Shown here piece after piece: positions 9,073 through 17,052 of a stretch of DNA of 64,000 bases. The notes under the pieces are model-generated. The model searched no databases. It saw nothing but the letters and a program-made list of their open reading frames with translations, and was not told where the DNA came from. Position 1 is the first letter of the stretch; every line of letters begins with the position of its first letter. The position numbers and the translations under genes are program-made. The stretch comes from a virus. The stretch is from positions 62,001 to 126,000 of the IMG/VR virus record IMGVR_UViG_3300042301_004349; one strand, written 5' to 3'.

Positions 9073-9082
9073 GTATAAATAT
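9073..9082 (-). promoter_or_regulatory. late-promoter-like motif (ATATTTATAC)
   Basis: The motif ends 26 nt before the ATG at 9046. It is followed by ATAGACAATTTT, matching the GACAA downstream extension seen at several other copies. It would drive the baseplate run 9046-2061. Confidence 0.6.
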
Positions 9083-9086
9083 TTAC

Positions 9087-11747
9087 TTAGGCCGTTTTAT
9101 AACGCCCGTTCATATTTTGTGTTGTACCTACTTTCACGCTATCCATCATCACTATACCTTCTTTATTGATTAGTTGACCAATAGCAGCTCTAACTTCATT
9201 AAGGGCTGAAACTACTGGTGATAGGTCAATAGCTACTCCACCACCTCCACTACTTTCACCACCCATTAAATCTGTACCTACTTTGATTTTACCATCAGCA
9301 CCGTACATTGCTTTATCGTTTGGATCTAATTGAACTGATCCAAACCCCCCAGTCATTACTGGTCCTTTGCTTGGGTCAATCACACCATCTCTCATAGCCA
9401 TGTAAGTACCTAAAGAAGCCATAACAGCGGCTAAACCTGCTATAATCCATACTGTAGCGGCACCGAATGAAACGGCTTCTGCTGCGGTAACTGTGGCTGC
9501 TGCTGTTCCTGCTGCAAGTGTTGCTTCTGTAGCTCTTAAACCCAACAATATTGGTATTTTAGCTATTTGTGCTAATATCCCAGCTTTACTAATTCCTTCA
9601 AATAGGGCTTTTCCTCTAGCTACAATTAAATCTTTAAGAGCCCAACCATATGCTATTACTTTAGTAGCTAATGATTCTTTTTCTAATGCTGAGCTTAATT
9701 GTCTAAATGATAATTTACTTCCTTCAGTGGCTAATCCTATTGCTGCCTGGGCGTTACCAAAAGTTGATAATGTATTTTCTGTTATTTTGTGTGTTAACGA
9801 TGCCGCTTGGTAACCTACTTTTCGACCCATTAAAGTTGCTGATAGTCCTTCAGTAATTGCTATTGCTTTGCCAATTCCATTTATAGCTAACATTGTTCCA
9901 TAAATGCCTAGAAATAATCCTCCTATTATTTTAATAGGAGTAGCCATATAATTAATTATATTTAAAGCTCCACTTAACATATCTATAAATGAACCTAACG
10001 GACCCGCCATTAAATTGCCAAATAAACTTTGTAATTTTTCTACAGCAGCATTAAATTTATCTTGAATATTTTGTCTTTCAAGAGCTTGTGCTGCTTCTTC
10101 CTCACTTATTTGTTGTAATGATTTCCCAGATTTAACTGCTTCTTCTCTTTTTCTCAATTGTTCAGCTAATTTATCTGAGGTAGTTCCTAAAGACTGAGCA
10201 TAAGCGTCTTGTGCTAATACATTCATTTTAGAGAACTTAGTAGCAGTCATACCTTGGTTTGCTAATTCTTGAGCAACACCAGCCATATCACCTTGTAAAG
10301 CTAATGCTCTAGCTCTTTCTAAATTTAGAGCCTGACCTGTTAATAACTCAGCTTTTAACTCATTTTCAATTGATGATTCAAAATTTAATAAAGATTCTGC
10401 TTGTGACTTAGTATCTTCTAATGTAGTACCTAATGCTTTAGCTTGAACTACAGCTCTAGCTATACGTTCAGGATTATATCCTAAATTAGCAGCCAATTGG
10501 CCTGATACTTTAACAGCTTCTGCTAATGTTGCTTTAAAATCAATACCAACTTTAAGTTGATTTCTTGCAGTTGTTAAACCTCTAACAAACGATCTGTATG
10601 TTTCTTCTGATGATTTACCTGATAATGTTGCAAATCTTTGAACTTGAGCAGCTTCTTCTGCTTGTAATCCAACTTGTTTTGTTAATTTAATTTGAGTTTC
10701 AAGTTGATCAGCAGTAAATTCATAAGCAAATCCTGTTACTTTAGCCAATTCTCCAAAAGCTTGGGTTAAATTAGCAGTAGTGACATTTAGATTATTAGAT
10801 GAGCTTTCAATAGCAACCATCTTTTCTCTAAAAGCATCAGCTCTTTGAGTTCCATAACCTAATTGCTTTCCTAATTCAACTGCTTGTGCGTTTGCATTTA
10901 AAGCAGCTTTAAAGAAGAAATTAGCGATTTTTAATAATATAGTAAGTTGTGTAACTGGGTCTTTTAATGCTTGGCCTATGCCAGAAACAATTCCTGTCAT
11001 TCCTTTCATCATCACCTCCCACTTAGTTCCTGTTTTAGCGGTATCTCTCATATCTTCCTTTAAATTCTCAAAGAAATCACTACTAATACCTAATTTACCT
11101 AAAGAACCAACGATACCATCTACTATTTTTCCAGATATACCTAGCTTTTCAATAATTTTATTTTCCTCATCTAATCTTTGTTGAGTAAGTGTTTGTGCTC
11201 TATATAAATAATTGTTATTCTGATCTAAAAATTTACCTTCCTTATCAAATAATCCATTTAATTCTCTGTATTGAGATATTTCTTCTAAAACATTTTTAAG
11301 GCCTCTTTCTTTAGCGTTTGCTTCAATTCTATCTAAATTTTGACCTTTATATTTACTATCTAAAAATTCTTTACTTTTATATAACTTTTGAGTTTCGATT
11401 TGAAGTTTTTTCTGGTTGCTTATTAAGTCTTGTTTAGATAGTCTACTAATATCTTGAGAGTCATATTTCAATTTATCAGCAAGACCACTTATTTTTTTAA
11501 AACTTGAATTAATATCTCTAGAAGTAACATTAGTTTTAGATAAGTCTCTTACAACATTTTTTAATTGATCTGCTAGATCTGTAAAATCATTAGATAAAGA
11601 ATCAAAGTGACGTTGAGCATTAATTAATTCTCTATTAAATTCAGCAGTACTAGCCTTAACCTCATCCATTCGCTTTCTAAGTTCGGTAGCGTTTAGACCT
11701 GAGTCTTTTAAATACTGTTCAATCTGTTTTAATAATTTCTCATCCAT
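9087..11747 (-). CDS. tail tape measure protein
   Basis: The 886-aa protein has the tape-measure profile: a long N-terminal coiled coil (about 1-230), Ala/Gln-rich helices in the middle (AEEAAQVQRFATLSGKSSEE), and hydrophobic segments near 265-290 (LTILLKIANFFFKAALNA), 585-640 (IIGGLFLGIYGTMLAINGIG) and 775-800 (VWIIAGLAAVMASLGTYMA). Such proteins set tail length and line the tube lumen. I chose ATG 11747; an upstream in-frame TTG at 11756 would add three residues. The gene follows the gp26-like gene, its own promoter-like motif and a terminator, and precedes baseplate genes, a normal order for a tape measure. Confidence 0.87.
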   Translation of the reverse strand: MDEKLLKQIEQYLKDSGLNATELRKRMDEVKASTAEFNRELINAQRHFDSLSNDFTDLADQLKNVVRDLSKTNVTSRDINSSFKKISGLADKLKYDSQDISRLSKQDLISNQKKLQIETQKLYKSKEFLDSKYKGQNLDRIEANAKERGLKNVLEEISQYRELNGLFDKEGKFLDQNNNYLYRAQTLTQQRLDEENKIIEKLGISGKIVDGIVGSLGKLGISSDFFENLKEDMRDTAKTGTKWEVMMKGMTGIVSGIGQALKDPVTQLTILLKIANFFFKAALNANAQAVELGKQLGYGTQRADAFREKMVAIESSSNNLNVTTANLTQAFGELAKVTGFAYEFTADQLETQIKLTKQVGLQAEEAAQVQRFATLSGKSSEETYRSFVRGLTTARNQLKVGIDFKATLAEAVKVSGQLAANLGYNPERIARAVVQAKALGTTLEDTKSQAESLLNFESSIENELKAELLTGQALNLERARALALQGDMAGVAQELANQGMTATKFSKMNVLAQDAYAQSLGTTSDKLAEQLRKREEAVKSGKSLQQISEEEAAQALERQNIQDKFNAAVEKLQSLFGNLMAGPLGSFIDMLSGALNIINYMATPIKIIGGLFLGIYGTMLAINGIGKAIAITEGLSATLMGRKVGYQAASLTHKITENTLSTFGNAQAAIGLATEGSKLSFRQLSSALEKESLATKVIAYGWALKDLIVARGKALFEGISKAGILAQIAKIPILLGLRATEATLAAGTAAATVTAAEAVSFGAATVWIIAGLAAVMASLGTYMAMRDGVIDPSKGPVMTGGFGSVQLDPNDKAMYGADGKIKVGTDLMGGESSGGGGVAIDLSPVVSALNEVRAAIGQLINKEGIVMMDSVKVGTTQNMNGRYKTA

Positions 11748-11775
11748 GAGTAGCAATAATAGGTAATAATTACTC

Positions 11776-11785
11776 GTATAAATAT
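11776..11785 (-). promoter_or_regulatory. late-promoter-like motif (ATATTTATAC) before tape measure
   Basis: It lies immediately after the terminator hairpin 11786-11812 and 28 nt before the ATG at 11747. The terminator-then-promoter arrangement makes the tape measure an independent transcription unit. Confidence 0.65.
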
Positions 11786-11812
11786 AAAAAGCGCCTATTT
11801 CTTAGGCGCTTT
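11786..11812 (-). terminator. rho-independent terminator after the gp26-like region
   Basis: On the coding strand AAAGCGCCTA and TAGGCGCTTT form a perfect 10-bp stem around AGAAA, followed by more T. The stop codon TAG (11797-11795) of the overlapping frame lies inside the hairpin. Confidence 0.85.
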
Positions 11813-12067
11813 CGTTGAATATGTAGGTTGTGATACGTTGGGTGTTAATGGTTTTGATGATGGTTTTGTTTTATTCTCAAGCTGTTTATTTTGTTTTTCA
11901 ATAGCTTCAGCTTCTTCTTCATAAAACTTTTTCATCTTATGGAATGTAAATCGACGCAACCATATCGGCATATTATATACTGTATTCCAATCATATCCAC
12001 CTTTTCCATGAAATACAATTTCGTGGATTTGGTCAAATATTATAGGTCTATCTTCCTGAGTCAGGCC
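11795..12067 (-). CDS. gp26-linked downstream frame, about 90 aa, probably expressed by frameshift
   Basis: This +1 frame overlaps the end of the gp26-like gene by 20 bases and stays open for 90 codons after the seven-T run at 12074-12068. It encodes GLTQEDRPIIFDQIHEIVF, then HGKGGYDWNTVYNMPIWLRR, then a charged helix and a Pro/Lys-rich tail ending STKAPKK. The pattern I-H-E-I-V-x-H-G-K-G-G-(8)-N-M-P-x-x-L-R is a tail-assembly protein pattern I associate with marine T4-type phages. The frame has no ATG before its conserved core (the first is inside YNMPIW), and an in-frame stop lies just upstream of the T run. Expression as a C-terminal extension of the gp26-like protein by ribosomal slippage is therefore the simplest reading; initiation at CTG (12064) is the alternative. 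Confidence 0.7.
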   Translation of the reverse strand, partial: GLTQEDRPIIFDQIHEIVFHGKGGYDWNTVYNMPIWLRRFTFHKMKKFYEEEAEAIEKQNKQLENKTKPSSKPLTPNVSQPTYSTKAPKK

Positions 12068-12800
12068 AAAAAAAGTTAATTCCTACTGGAATAGAAATGC
12101 CCTCCTCTGCACCTTCATGGTAATAAGTCATATCAATGTCTGGTTGGATTTCTGCATAGTATTCACGTAATGCTCTAGCGTCTTTTGCTGTTAATCCATT
12201 ATCAACAAAGTCACGAATAGTTGCTAATTCTCTACTACCATTAACCGATGTAATAATATATTTTAAACGTGTAGTGATTTCAAATGAACTTTGTGGATTG
12301 ATTTTTTTCAAACCTTTAATTTCACCATCAATTTTTTGTTCATCACCGTGTGTTAACAACTTAAATGTTACTGTATTTCCTGATAAAGGCATTTTAAATG
12401 TAAATTCATTTACACCTTCTTTAAACAATGATAAATCAACTTCTTTTTCTTTTAATGTTGATAAGTCAACAGTTATCATTTCTTCTACACCTGTCTCGTA
12501 GTTATAATTTTTGAATTGATATTCAGCACCATAACCTAAAATACGTGCTCCTAATAGTATTGCGTTTTTATCGCATACTAATATATCATTAAAACTAACT
12601 GGTGTTACGATTAATGATTGCATTACTCTGTTGAGTACTGATCCATCTTTAATATAGTTAGCATTGGTGAGAATATCTTCTTCCTTAGCTGTCATATATT
12701 TCATTTCAATTTCACCTTTAGAAAGTGGTGAGTCTTTCGGATATAGTAATCCTTTTGAAGGTAACGAAACCGTTTCGGTTGGCATTTTAAAATCGCTCAT
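12048..12800 (-). CDS. 26: T4 gp26-like baseplate hub protein
   Basis: The 250-aa protein begins with a segment containing VSLPSKGLLYPKDSPLSKG, then MKYMTAKEEDILTN, and has VTFKLLTHGDEQKIDGEIKG and LKYIITSVNGSRELATIRDFV, ending VGINFFWPDSGR. The L-P-S-x-x-x-x-x-x-x-x-P...K-E-E-D-I-L pattern and the F-F-W-P end match the T4 gp26-type baseplate family (T4 gp26 is 208 aa). Family members act in baseplate hub assembly and sit beside the tape measure, as here. The last codons (TTT TTT TGG) contain the slippery run discussed at 12068-12074, so two products are likely: 250 aa, and a fusion of about 334 aa. Confidence 0.78.
   Translation of the reverse strand: MSDFKMPTETVSLPSKGLLYPKDSPLSKGEIEMKYMTAKEEDILTNANYIKDGSVLNRVMQSLIVTPVSFNDILVCDKNAILLGARILGYGAEYQFKNYNYETGVEEMITVDLSTLKEKEVDLSLFKEGVNEFTFKMPLSGNTVTFKLLTHGDEQKIDGEIKGLKKINPQSSFEITTRLKYIITSVNGSRELATIRDFVDNGLTAKDARALREYYAEIQPDIDMTYYHEGAEEGISIPVGINFFWPDSGR
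12068..12074 (-). other. putative slippery site: seven T residues (U in mRNA)
   Basis: The frame-0 codons are AAC TTT TTT TGG CCT. A +1 slip of the Phe tRNA from TTT to the overlapping TTT places GGC in the A site and opens 90 codons of conserved-looking sequence. A -2 slip reaches the same frame. The site lies seven codons before the frame-0 stop (12050-12048). Confidence 0.6.
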
Positions 12801-12820
12801 ATAACATTTTTATTTTGTTC

Positions 12821-12834
12821 GTATATAAATATAT
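12821..12834 (-). promoter_or_regulatory. late-promoter-like motif (ATATATTTATATAC)
   Basis: It ends 20 nt before the gp26-like ATG at 12800. The 12-base block ATATTTATATAC plus the following GAACAAAA is repeated almost exactly at 17053. Confidence 0.65.
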
Positions 12835-12849
12835 AGAAAAAGAAAAATA

Positions 12850-13338
12850 TTAAATATAGTTTTTAATAAAATTTAAATACGTTTTCTTCGGATGAAATAT
12901 TTGATTGTATTTAGTTGCAGCTTGCCCTTGGATTGGGGAGGACCCCGTTGTAGATGATCTTTTCTGTGTTATTGCTGGGTATACTGTTGGGTCATTTGCT
13001 TGCTTATATGGGATACCACCGCTTACTCCTGTTTTTTCAATATCAAGGTTAGTAGCATCAAATATTGTGTGTTTAGGTGCTGATTCGCTAGTAGCATCAA
13101 GACCAGTTAAATTTAGTAAATTACTTTTACTAGGTATTTCTTTAACATGTTGTAAATACGTTTCTTGTGGAACGAATTTTTGGAAAAAATGTTTTGGAGC
13201 ACCAGGATTAGCTTTATTTGTTGGAGTGCCTGAGTTATTTTGGTTAAAAGTAGTACTAGTATCAAGTCTATTAAAGCCAGATGGTTCCGGACTTTCTAGA
13301 TCTAATTTTGTTCTGTTGAATGATTTTAGTAATCCCAT
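12850..13338 (-). CDS. structural-type protein, 163 aa, with duplicated F-x-P-x-x-T-Y-L motif
   Basis: I place the start at ATG 13338 (MGLLKSFNRTKLDLE); a longer frame to 13374 would run back into the terminator of the tube gene. The protein is Ser/Thr/Asn/Pro-rich and low in predicted order. A short motif occurs twice: HFFQKFVPQETYLQHV near residue 50 and YNQIFHPKKTYLNFI at the C-terminus. It lies between the tube and gp26-like genes, so a tail-associated role is likely. The TATTTATA motif ends only 2 nt from this ATG. Confidence 0.65.
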   Translation of the reverse strand: MGLLKSFNRTKLDLESPEPSGFNRLDTSTTFNQNNSGTPTNKANPGAPKHFFQKFVPQETYLQHVKEIPSKSNLLNLTGLDATSESAPKHTIFDATNLDIEKTGVSGGIPYKQANDPTVYPAITQKRSSTTGSSPIQGQAATKYNQIFHPKKTYLNFIKNYI

Positions 13339-13340
13339 GG

Positions 13341-13350
13341 ATATAAATAT
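13341..13350 (-). promoter_or_regulatory. late-promoter-like motif (ATATTTATAT) nearly touching ATG
   Basis: It ends 2 nt before ATG 13338 and follows the hairpin at 13365-13383. If it acts as a -10-type element, the transcript would start within the coding sequence or be essentially leaderless. Confidence 0.55.
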
Positions 13351-13383
13351 GAAAAAAAAAGAAAGCGTCTGCAAAGCAGACGC
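13351..13383 (-). terminator. rho-independent terminator after the tail tube gene
   Basis: On the coding strand GCGTCTGC-TTT-GCAGACGC gives a perfect 8-bp stem, followed by TTTC and nine T residues. It lies 28 bases after the stop of the tube gene. Confidence 0.9.
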
Positions 13384-13411
13384 CTCTAAAAAAGAAATAT
13401 GAAAGGGGAAA

Positions 13412-13897
13412 TTAAAAATTCAATACACAATAATCCATAGCAATAGTAAGGGAAATGTTTATTGCTGATTCACTAGCCCAATCGTATTCACCAAAGTTTG
13501 CTGATTTTACATAAGCACCTTTGATTACCCATTCGCTAACAATGTCACCTACTGGGCCTAATACGTTTAATACTAAGTCTTTTTTATAGAAATCAGAATA
13601 ACCATCACGGCCTGTTACTGATTCGTGAGCCAAACGAGCCCATTCCATTACAGCTTGAGCACCACTTGGAGTGATTGGATCATAAAGTTCTAAGGTCATA
13701 TCTTGCCATCTAACTTTACCTTTTACTTTACGGTAAACGTTAATGTGGTCTAATACGATTTCACCGGCATCAAATTGAGGTGACGCTGCCTTCTTAATCA
13801 AATATGCAGGAATACCATCTACATACATGATGAAACGGTTTTGCACCTTTGGTTCGAAAGCGGTGAACATTATTTGATTTGCGTCTAATACAGCCAT
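13412..13897 (-). CDS. 19: tail tube protein (gp19)
   Basis: At 161 aa it nearly equals T4 gp19 (163 aa). The sequence has the tube-protein layout: an N-terminal strand FEPKVQNRFIMYVDGIPAYLI, then VLDHINVYRKVKGKVRWQDM, LELYDPITPSGAQAVMEW, and the C-terminal strands GAYVKSANFGEYDWASESA and NISLTIAMDYCVL. It polymerises inside the sheath to form the DNA conduit. It follows the sheath gene, as in T4, and has its own promoter-like motif and terminator, consistent with high expression. Confidence 0.92.
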   Translation of the reverse strand: MAVLDANQIMFTAFEPKVQNRFIMYVDGIPAYLIKKAASPQFDAGEIVLDHINVYRKVKGKVRWQDMTLELYDPITPSGAQAVMEWARLAHESVTGRDGYSDFYKKDLVLNVLGPVGDIVSEWVIKGAYVKSANFGEYDWASESAINISLTIAMDYCVLNF

Positions 13898-13917
13898 TTT
13901 ATGTTAAATTTTGTCTA

Positions 13918-13928
13918 TTAATAAATAT
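13918..13928 (-). promoter_or_regulatory. late-promoter-like motif (ATATTTATTA) before tube gene
   Basis: It ends 20 nt before ATG 13897 and is followed by ATAGACAAAATTTAA, matching the GACAA extension seen at other copies. Confidence 0.6.
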
Positions 13929-13943
13929 TATTGTTTATAACTC

Positions 13944-15656
13944 TTACGCTGGGAATGTTGCCCCAGTTGGTAATACTGTGAAATCTAACACAATGAATTC
14001 TGCTGTTTTACTTGGTTGTAAATAGATTTGACCAACTAATTGGTTTCTATCGATTACATCAGGTGTGTTATTAGAATCATCCATTACCACTTTATAAGCA
14101 TATAAACCTTGACGTTGTACTACTGATTCTAAGTAAGGGTTTGCAATGCTCATAAATCTGTTTCTTGTAGCTGCTGTATTTTGTTCAAATACTAATGAAC
14201 GACCTACTTGACCTAAGAAACCTTTCAAGGTAATCAACAAACGACGAACGTTAATTCTGTCTAATGAAGTTGATTTTTTCTGTAATGTCTTTTGACCAAA
14301 CGCTACAACACCTTCTCCAGGGAATGAAGCTAATGGGTTAATGTTTGTATCATATAAAGTATCACGATCTTCTTGAGATAATCTTCTTTCAGCTCTTAAT
14401 ACTGATCCAATTCCACCACGGTTTAAACCTGCTGGAGCGAACCATTCAGCACCTACTTGGTCGTTGAATGCGAATACACCACCCATTACTACAGATGGAG
14501 GACACCATACAGCCTTACCTAAGTTATTGCTAAACAATTGTACCCATGGATAATATGCAGCACCATAACTTGAACCATTAGCAGCAGCCGCTGTAACAGC
14601 AGCAGCTACGTTAGCTCCATATGCTGTAGTATCGATAATTGCCATTGAATCACCTCTACCTTCACATACTGCAATTACATCATCTGAGATTGAACTTAAA
14701 GCACCAGTACCTAATGTTACACCAGGAACTAATAATAAGTTAAAGCTATAATCATCTTTATTTGATAATAAAGTTAAAGCAGATGTGTAATCAGCAGCAG
14801 CAAATCCTTGACAGTTTGTAGCTGCCGTGTCATTTGCTTCAAAAAATACAGCTGTTCTGTTAGTTGCAGCTACACCACCACTAAATGAACCACTACCTGC
14901 TGCTGGTAAATAACCACCAAAAGTTGAAGTTTTATAATTACCTAAGTTATCAATTGAATCGATAGTGTTGTTTACTGTTTTAACACGTACATGTGAAGAA
15001 CCACCTTGGAAACTACCTGAAATTTCTACTAAGCCTTTTGAAGCATTGTAAACAGGTTTTGCATCACCTACTACACGAGAGATGAAGTTTGGTTGAGCTG
15101 GGTCTAAAGATAAGTTTGAGAATGTTTCTAGAACATTTTTGTTATTTGTGTTGTCATCACCACGACGAACTACTAATGTAAATGTACCTTTTGTACTGTT
15201 AACATTAGTTACTTCCCAACGTACGTTCTCTATTGAACCAGAAGCTAAAGCACCTGATACTTCAGAACCACTGTTGTTTGCGATATCACCCCACTGAGTA
15301 GCTTCTAAAACAAAAGAAGCAGTTGCGTTTGATGTTGCTGCTGCTGATGAGCTAGCATAAGTGTCATAAGAAGAGCCACTAATAATTTTAGTTACTAACA
15401 ATGAATTTCCACCATTGTTGAAATATTCTTTAGCAGCAAGTGATGTAAAATATTCATAGTAGTTACTTCCACTTTTGAATATATCACCAAAAACTGATAA
15501 ATATTCACTATAAGAAGTTACAACTGTTGGGGCCATTGGGTTACCTTTAACTGTAGGACCAACAATAGCAGCTCCAACCTCTTGAATACCTCTTTGTACT
15601 AAACTCTTGTCGTTTTCGCGAGTAAAAACGCCTGGAGAGATAATTTTTTCTGCCAT
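13944..15656 (-). CDS. 18: contractile tail sheath protein (gp18)
   Basis: The 570-aa protein begins with the sheath hallmark KIISPGVFTRENDKS, followed by GAAIVGPTVKGNPMAPTVV and SYSEYLSVFGD. The C-terminal third has the conserved sheath core: RINVRRLLITLKGFLGQVGR, then FEQNTAATRNRF, and a final V-x-Q-I-Y-L-Q-P-S-x-T-A-E-F-I-x-L-D-F strand. T4 gp18 has 659 residues, so this is a somewhat smaller version whose variable surface domain lies at about residues 100-290. It forms the contractile outer tail tube that drives the inner tube into the cell. Confidence 0.95.
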   Translation of the reverse strand: MAEKIISPGVFTRENDKSLVQRGIQEVGAAIVGPTVKGNPMAPTVVTSYSEYLSVFGDIFKSGSNYYEYFTSLAAKEYFNNGGNSLLVTKIISGSSYDTYASSSAAATSNATASFVLEATQWGDIANNSGSEVSGALASGSIENVRWEVTNVNSTKGTFTLVVRRGDDNTNNKNVLETFSNLSLDPAQPNFISRVVGDAKPVYNASKGLVEISGSFQGGSSHVRVKTVNNTIDSIDNLGNYKTSTFGGYLPAAGSGSFSGGVAATNRTAVFFEANDTAATNCQGFAAADYTSALTLLSNKDDYSFNLLLVPGVTLGTGALSSISDDVIAVCEGRGDSMAIIDTTAYGANVAAAVTAAAANGSSYGAAYYPWVQLFSNNLGKAVWCPPSVVMGGVFAFNDQVGAEWFAPAGLNRGGIGSVLRAERRLSQEDRDTLYDTNINPLASFPGEGVVAFGQKTLQKKSTSLDRINVRRLLITLKGFLGQVGRSLVFEQNTAATRNRFMSIANPYLESVVQRQGLYAYKVVMDDSNNTPDVIDRNQLVGQIYLQPSKTAEFIVLDFTVLPTGATFPA

Positions 15657-15691
15657 AGTATTTTTTAATTAATTTGATTTAAATTATTCTG

Positions 15692-15702
15692 ATAATAAAT
15701 AT
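15692..15702 (-). promoter_or_regulatory. late-promoter-like motif (ATATTTATTA) before sheath gene
   Basis: It ends 35 nt before ATG 15656; the intergenic region holds no other clear signal. Confidence 0.5.
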
Positions 15703-15728
15703 TCGGAGAAATACGTAACCGCTTGGGG

Positions 15729-15989
15729 TTATGGTAAGATCTCACCTGTCTGGGTGTCTAGATCTCCTTCTCCATATTTTTCACGAATCTTGGTAAGATA
15801 GTCATTTTGACGTTGATAGTTTGATGTTATATCCCCGTACAATTCTGTTAATTCAGTATCAATTATTTTTAATTGATTTTCTAGTTCGTGTTTTTCGTAT
15901 TGTATATGACCAATTTCAAATATTGTTTTTGAATATTGTTCACGAAGCTGGGTGAGTTCAGCCATTTCTTGTTCTGTAATTTTATTCAT
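15729..15989 (-). CDS. small coiled-coil protein, 86 aa
   Basis: Residues 5-70 form one continuous amphipathic coiled coil (MAELTQLREQYSKTIFEIG and ENQLKIIDTELTELYGD). The end reads KIREKYGEGDLDTQTGEI, a pattern (K-Y-G-x-G-x-L-D-x-x-T-G) that I recognise from small conserved proteins of marine T4-like phages without known function. It directly follows the zinc-ribbon gene with a 1-nt gap and precedes the sheath gene. Confidence 0.72.
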   Translation of the reverse strand: MNKITEQEMAELTQLREQYSKTIFEIGHIQYEKHELENQLKIIDTELTELYGDITSNYQRQNDYLTKIREKYGEGDLDTQTGEILP

Positions 15990-15990
15990 A

Positions 15991-16218
15991 TTATTTTTCC
16001 CATTTATTTTTTGGACAACTTTTTTCTACAGGGCTAAATACCTTTTTATTTAAAGGACACCCACAAGCACCACAAAACCAAAATTTCATTACATCTTGGT
16101 GAGTTTTGTGTTCACACCCATCACACACTGCTAGTCTATGTTCTGCTATTAGTTGTTGTTCTGGTGTTGGGTTAGCTGCTGCTATCCAGGCTTTTCCTAT
16201 TTCTACTAGTTTATTCAT
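15991..16218 (-). CDS. zinc-ribbon-like small protein, 75 aa
   Basis: The Cys layout CDGC-(14)-CGACGC-(12)-C, with a nearby His, is typical of a structural zinc site. The N-terminus is helical (KLVEIGKAWIAAANP). Such small proteins can bind nucleic acid or act as adaptors; nothing here shows which. It is co-transcribed with the following coiled-coil gene. No promoter-like motif precedes it, only the terminator of the upstream gene. Confidence 0.7.
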   Translation of the reverse strand: MNKLVEIGKAWIAAANPTPEQQLIAEHRLAVCDGCEHKTHQDVMKFWFCGACGCPLNKKVFSPVEKSCPKNKWEK

Positions 16219-16231
16219 ATAACTTAATTTA

Positions 16232-16259
16232 ATAAAGAAAAGCCCCTAAATTAGAGGCT
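16232..16259 (-). terminator. rho-independent terminator
   Basis: On the coding strand AGCCTCT-AATTT-AGGGGCT forms a 7-bp stem with one G-U pair, followed by TTTCTTTATT. It lies after the stop of the 156-aa gene at 16284. Confidence 0.8.
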
Positions 16260-16283
16260 ATTTCTTCGTCTTATATAGAGGGA

Positions 16284-16754
16284 TTAGTCTTCAACTTTAA
16301 TCAATTGGAAGAAGGTACTATAATTACCATCTGTTTCAACATGCTTAAAATCATCTATGTTGAATGGTTTGTACTCTAATTCTCTTTCTTGGTTCAACAA
16401 ATCGTTGTATTCTTTTTGGAATTCAAAGAATTGTGGGTTTGGTTCGTTAATGAACTTTGGATTTCCATCTCCATCAACACCATCCTCTTTTCTGAAAGAT
16501 GGGATTAATTGCCATCCACCTTGCTCATCTTGAGTTCCGAACTTCATAATTAGCTCATCACGAAGTTTGTTAATTGATTCTTTTTCAGAAGTCAATCTTT
16601 TGTTTAGATCAGTAATCCAATACTTAGTAACCATATTAAGTTTTTCACCTAATAGTCCTTTAGAAATTGTTTCACCTGTTTGTTGGTTGATCAAACCATT
16701 AATTTCAGCCTCGAGATTTAGAAACTCGAATAATTTTAGACTAATTTTTTCCAT
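16284..16754 (-). CDS. hypothetical protein, 156 aa
   Basis: This mostly helical, charged protein has no membrane segment. It opens with SLKLFEFLNLEAEINGLINQ, followed by a predicted coiled coil around residues 45-75 and a C-terminal FNIDDFKHVETDG. It is not recognised. It sits in a short unit with the membrane-anchored gene upstream and ends at a strong terminator. Confidence 0.68.
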   Translation of the reverse strand: MEKISLKLFEFLNLEAEINGLINQQTGETISKGLLGEKLNMVTKYWITDLNKRLTSEKESINKLRDELIMKFGTQDEQGGWQLIPSFRKEDGVDGDGNPKFINEPNPQFFEFQKEYNDLLNQERELEYKPFNIDDFKHVETDGNYSTFFQLIKVED

Positions 16755-16769
16755 AACTGCAGTTGTTTC

Positions 16770-17033
16770 TTATTTTGTTTTGTTTGTTACTTTTTTCTTA
16801 GGAGCCGTTGAAGGTTGAACTTTTGGAGCTTTAGGTGCTCTAGTTTTTTTAACTTCAGCAACTACTTCTTTTACTTCGGCAACAGCTTCTTTTACTTCTT
16901 CTGTTACTTTAGCAGCTACATTTTCAAGAGCATCAGGAATGTTGTTGTTGTTTGCATCGGCTATTTTACCCTTTCTCATTAGAACAAAGGTAACAGCAGC
17001 CACAAGTACTAATACGATAATAAGTGTTAACAT
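16770..17033 (-). CDS. single-pass membrane protein with Ca-binding-like loop and Lys/Ala-rich tail, 87 aa
   Basis: Residues 1-19 are a hydrophobic N-terminal membrane segment (LTLIIVLVLVAAVTFVLM). Immediately after comes KIADANNNNIPDALE, a D-x-N-x-N-x-I-P-D loop like the calcium-binding repeats of thrombospondin type 3 or dockerin proteins. The rest is an amphipathic Lys/Glu/Val helix (VKEAVAEVKEVVAEVKK) and a Pro/Lys-rich tail. A membrane-tethered accessory protein, possibly in lysis or infection control, is conceivable, but no family is recognised. Confidence 0.65.
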   Translation of the reverse strand: MLTLIIVLVLVAAVTFVLMRKGKIADANNNNIPDALENVAAKVTEEVKEAVAEVKEVVAEVKKTRAPKAPKVQPSTAPKKKVTNKTK

Positions 17034-17052
17034 GTTTTATATTTTTTTGTTC

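Noticed and set aside
13339-13374. Twelve-codon N-terminal extension of the 163-aa gene
   Set aside because: It would translate the T-rich tail of the tube-gene terminator and the promoter-like motif (giving S-F-F-F-I-F-I); the ATG at 13338 fits better.
12905-13402. Plus-strand 165-aa frame
   Set aside because: It runs antisense to the 163-aa structural gene and through the terminator hairpin; no promoter or domain supports it.
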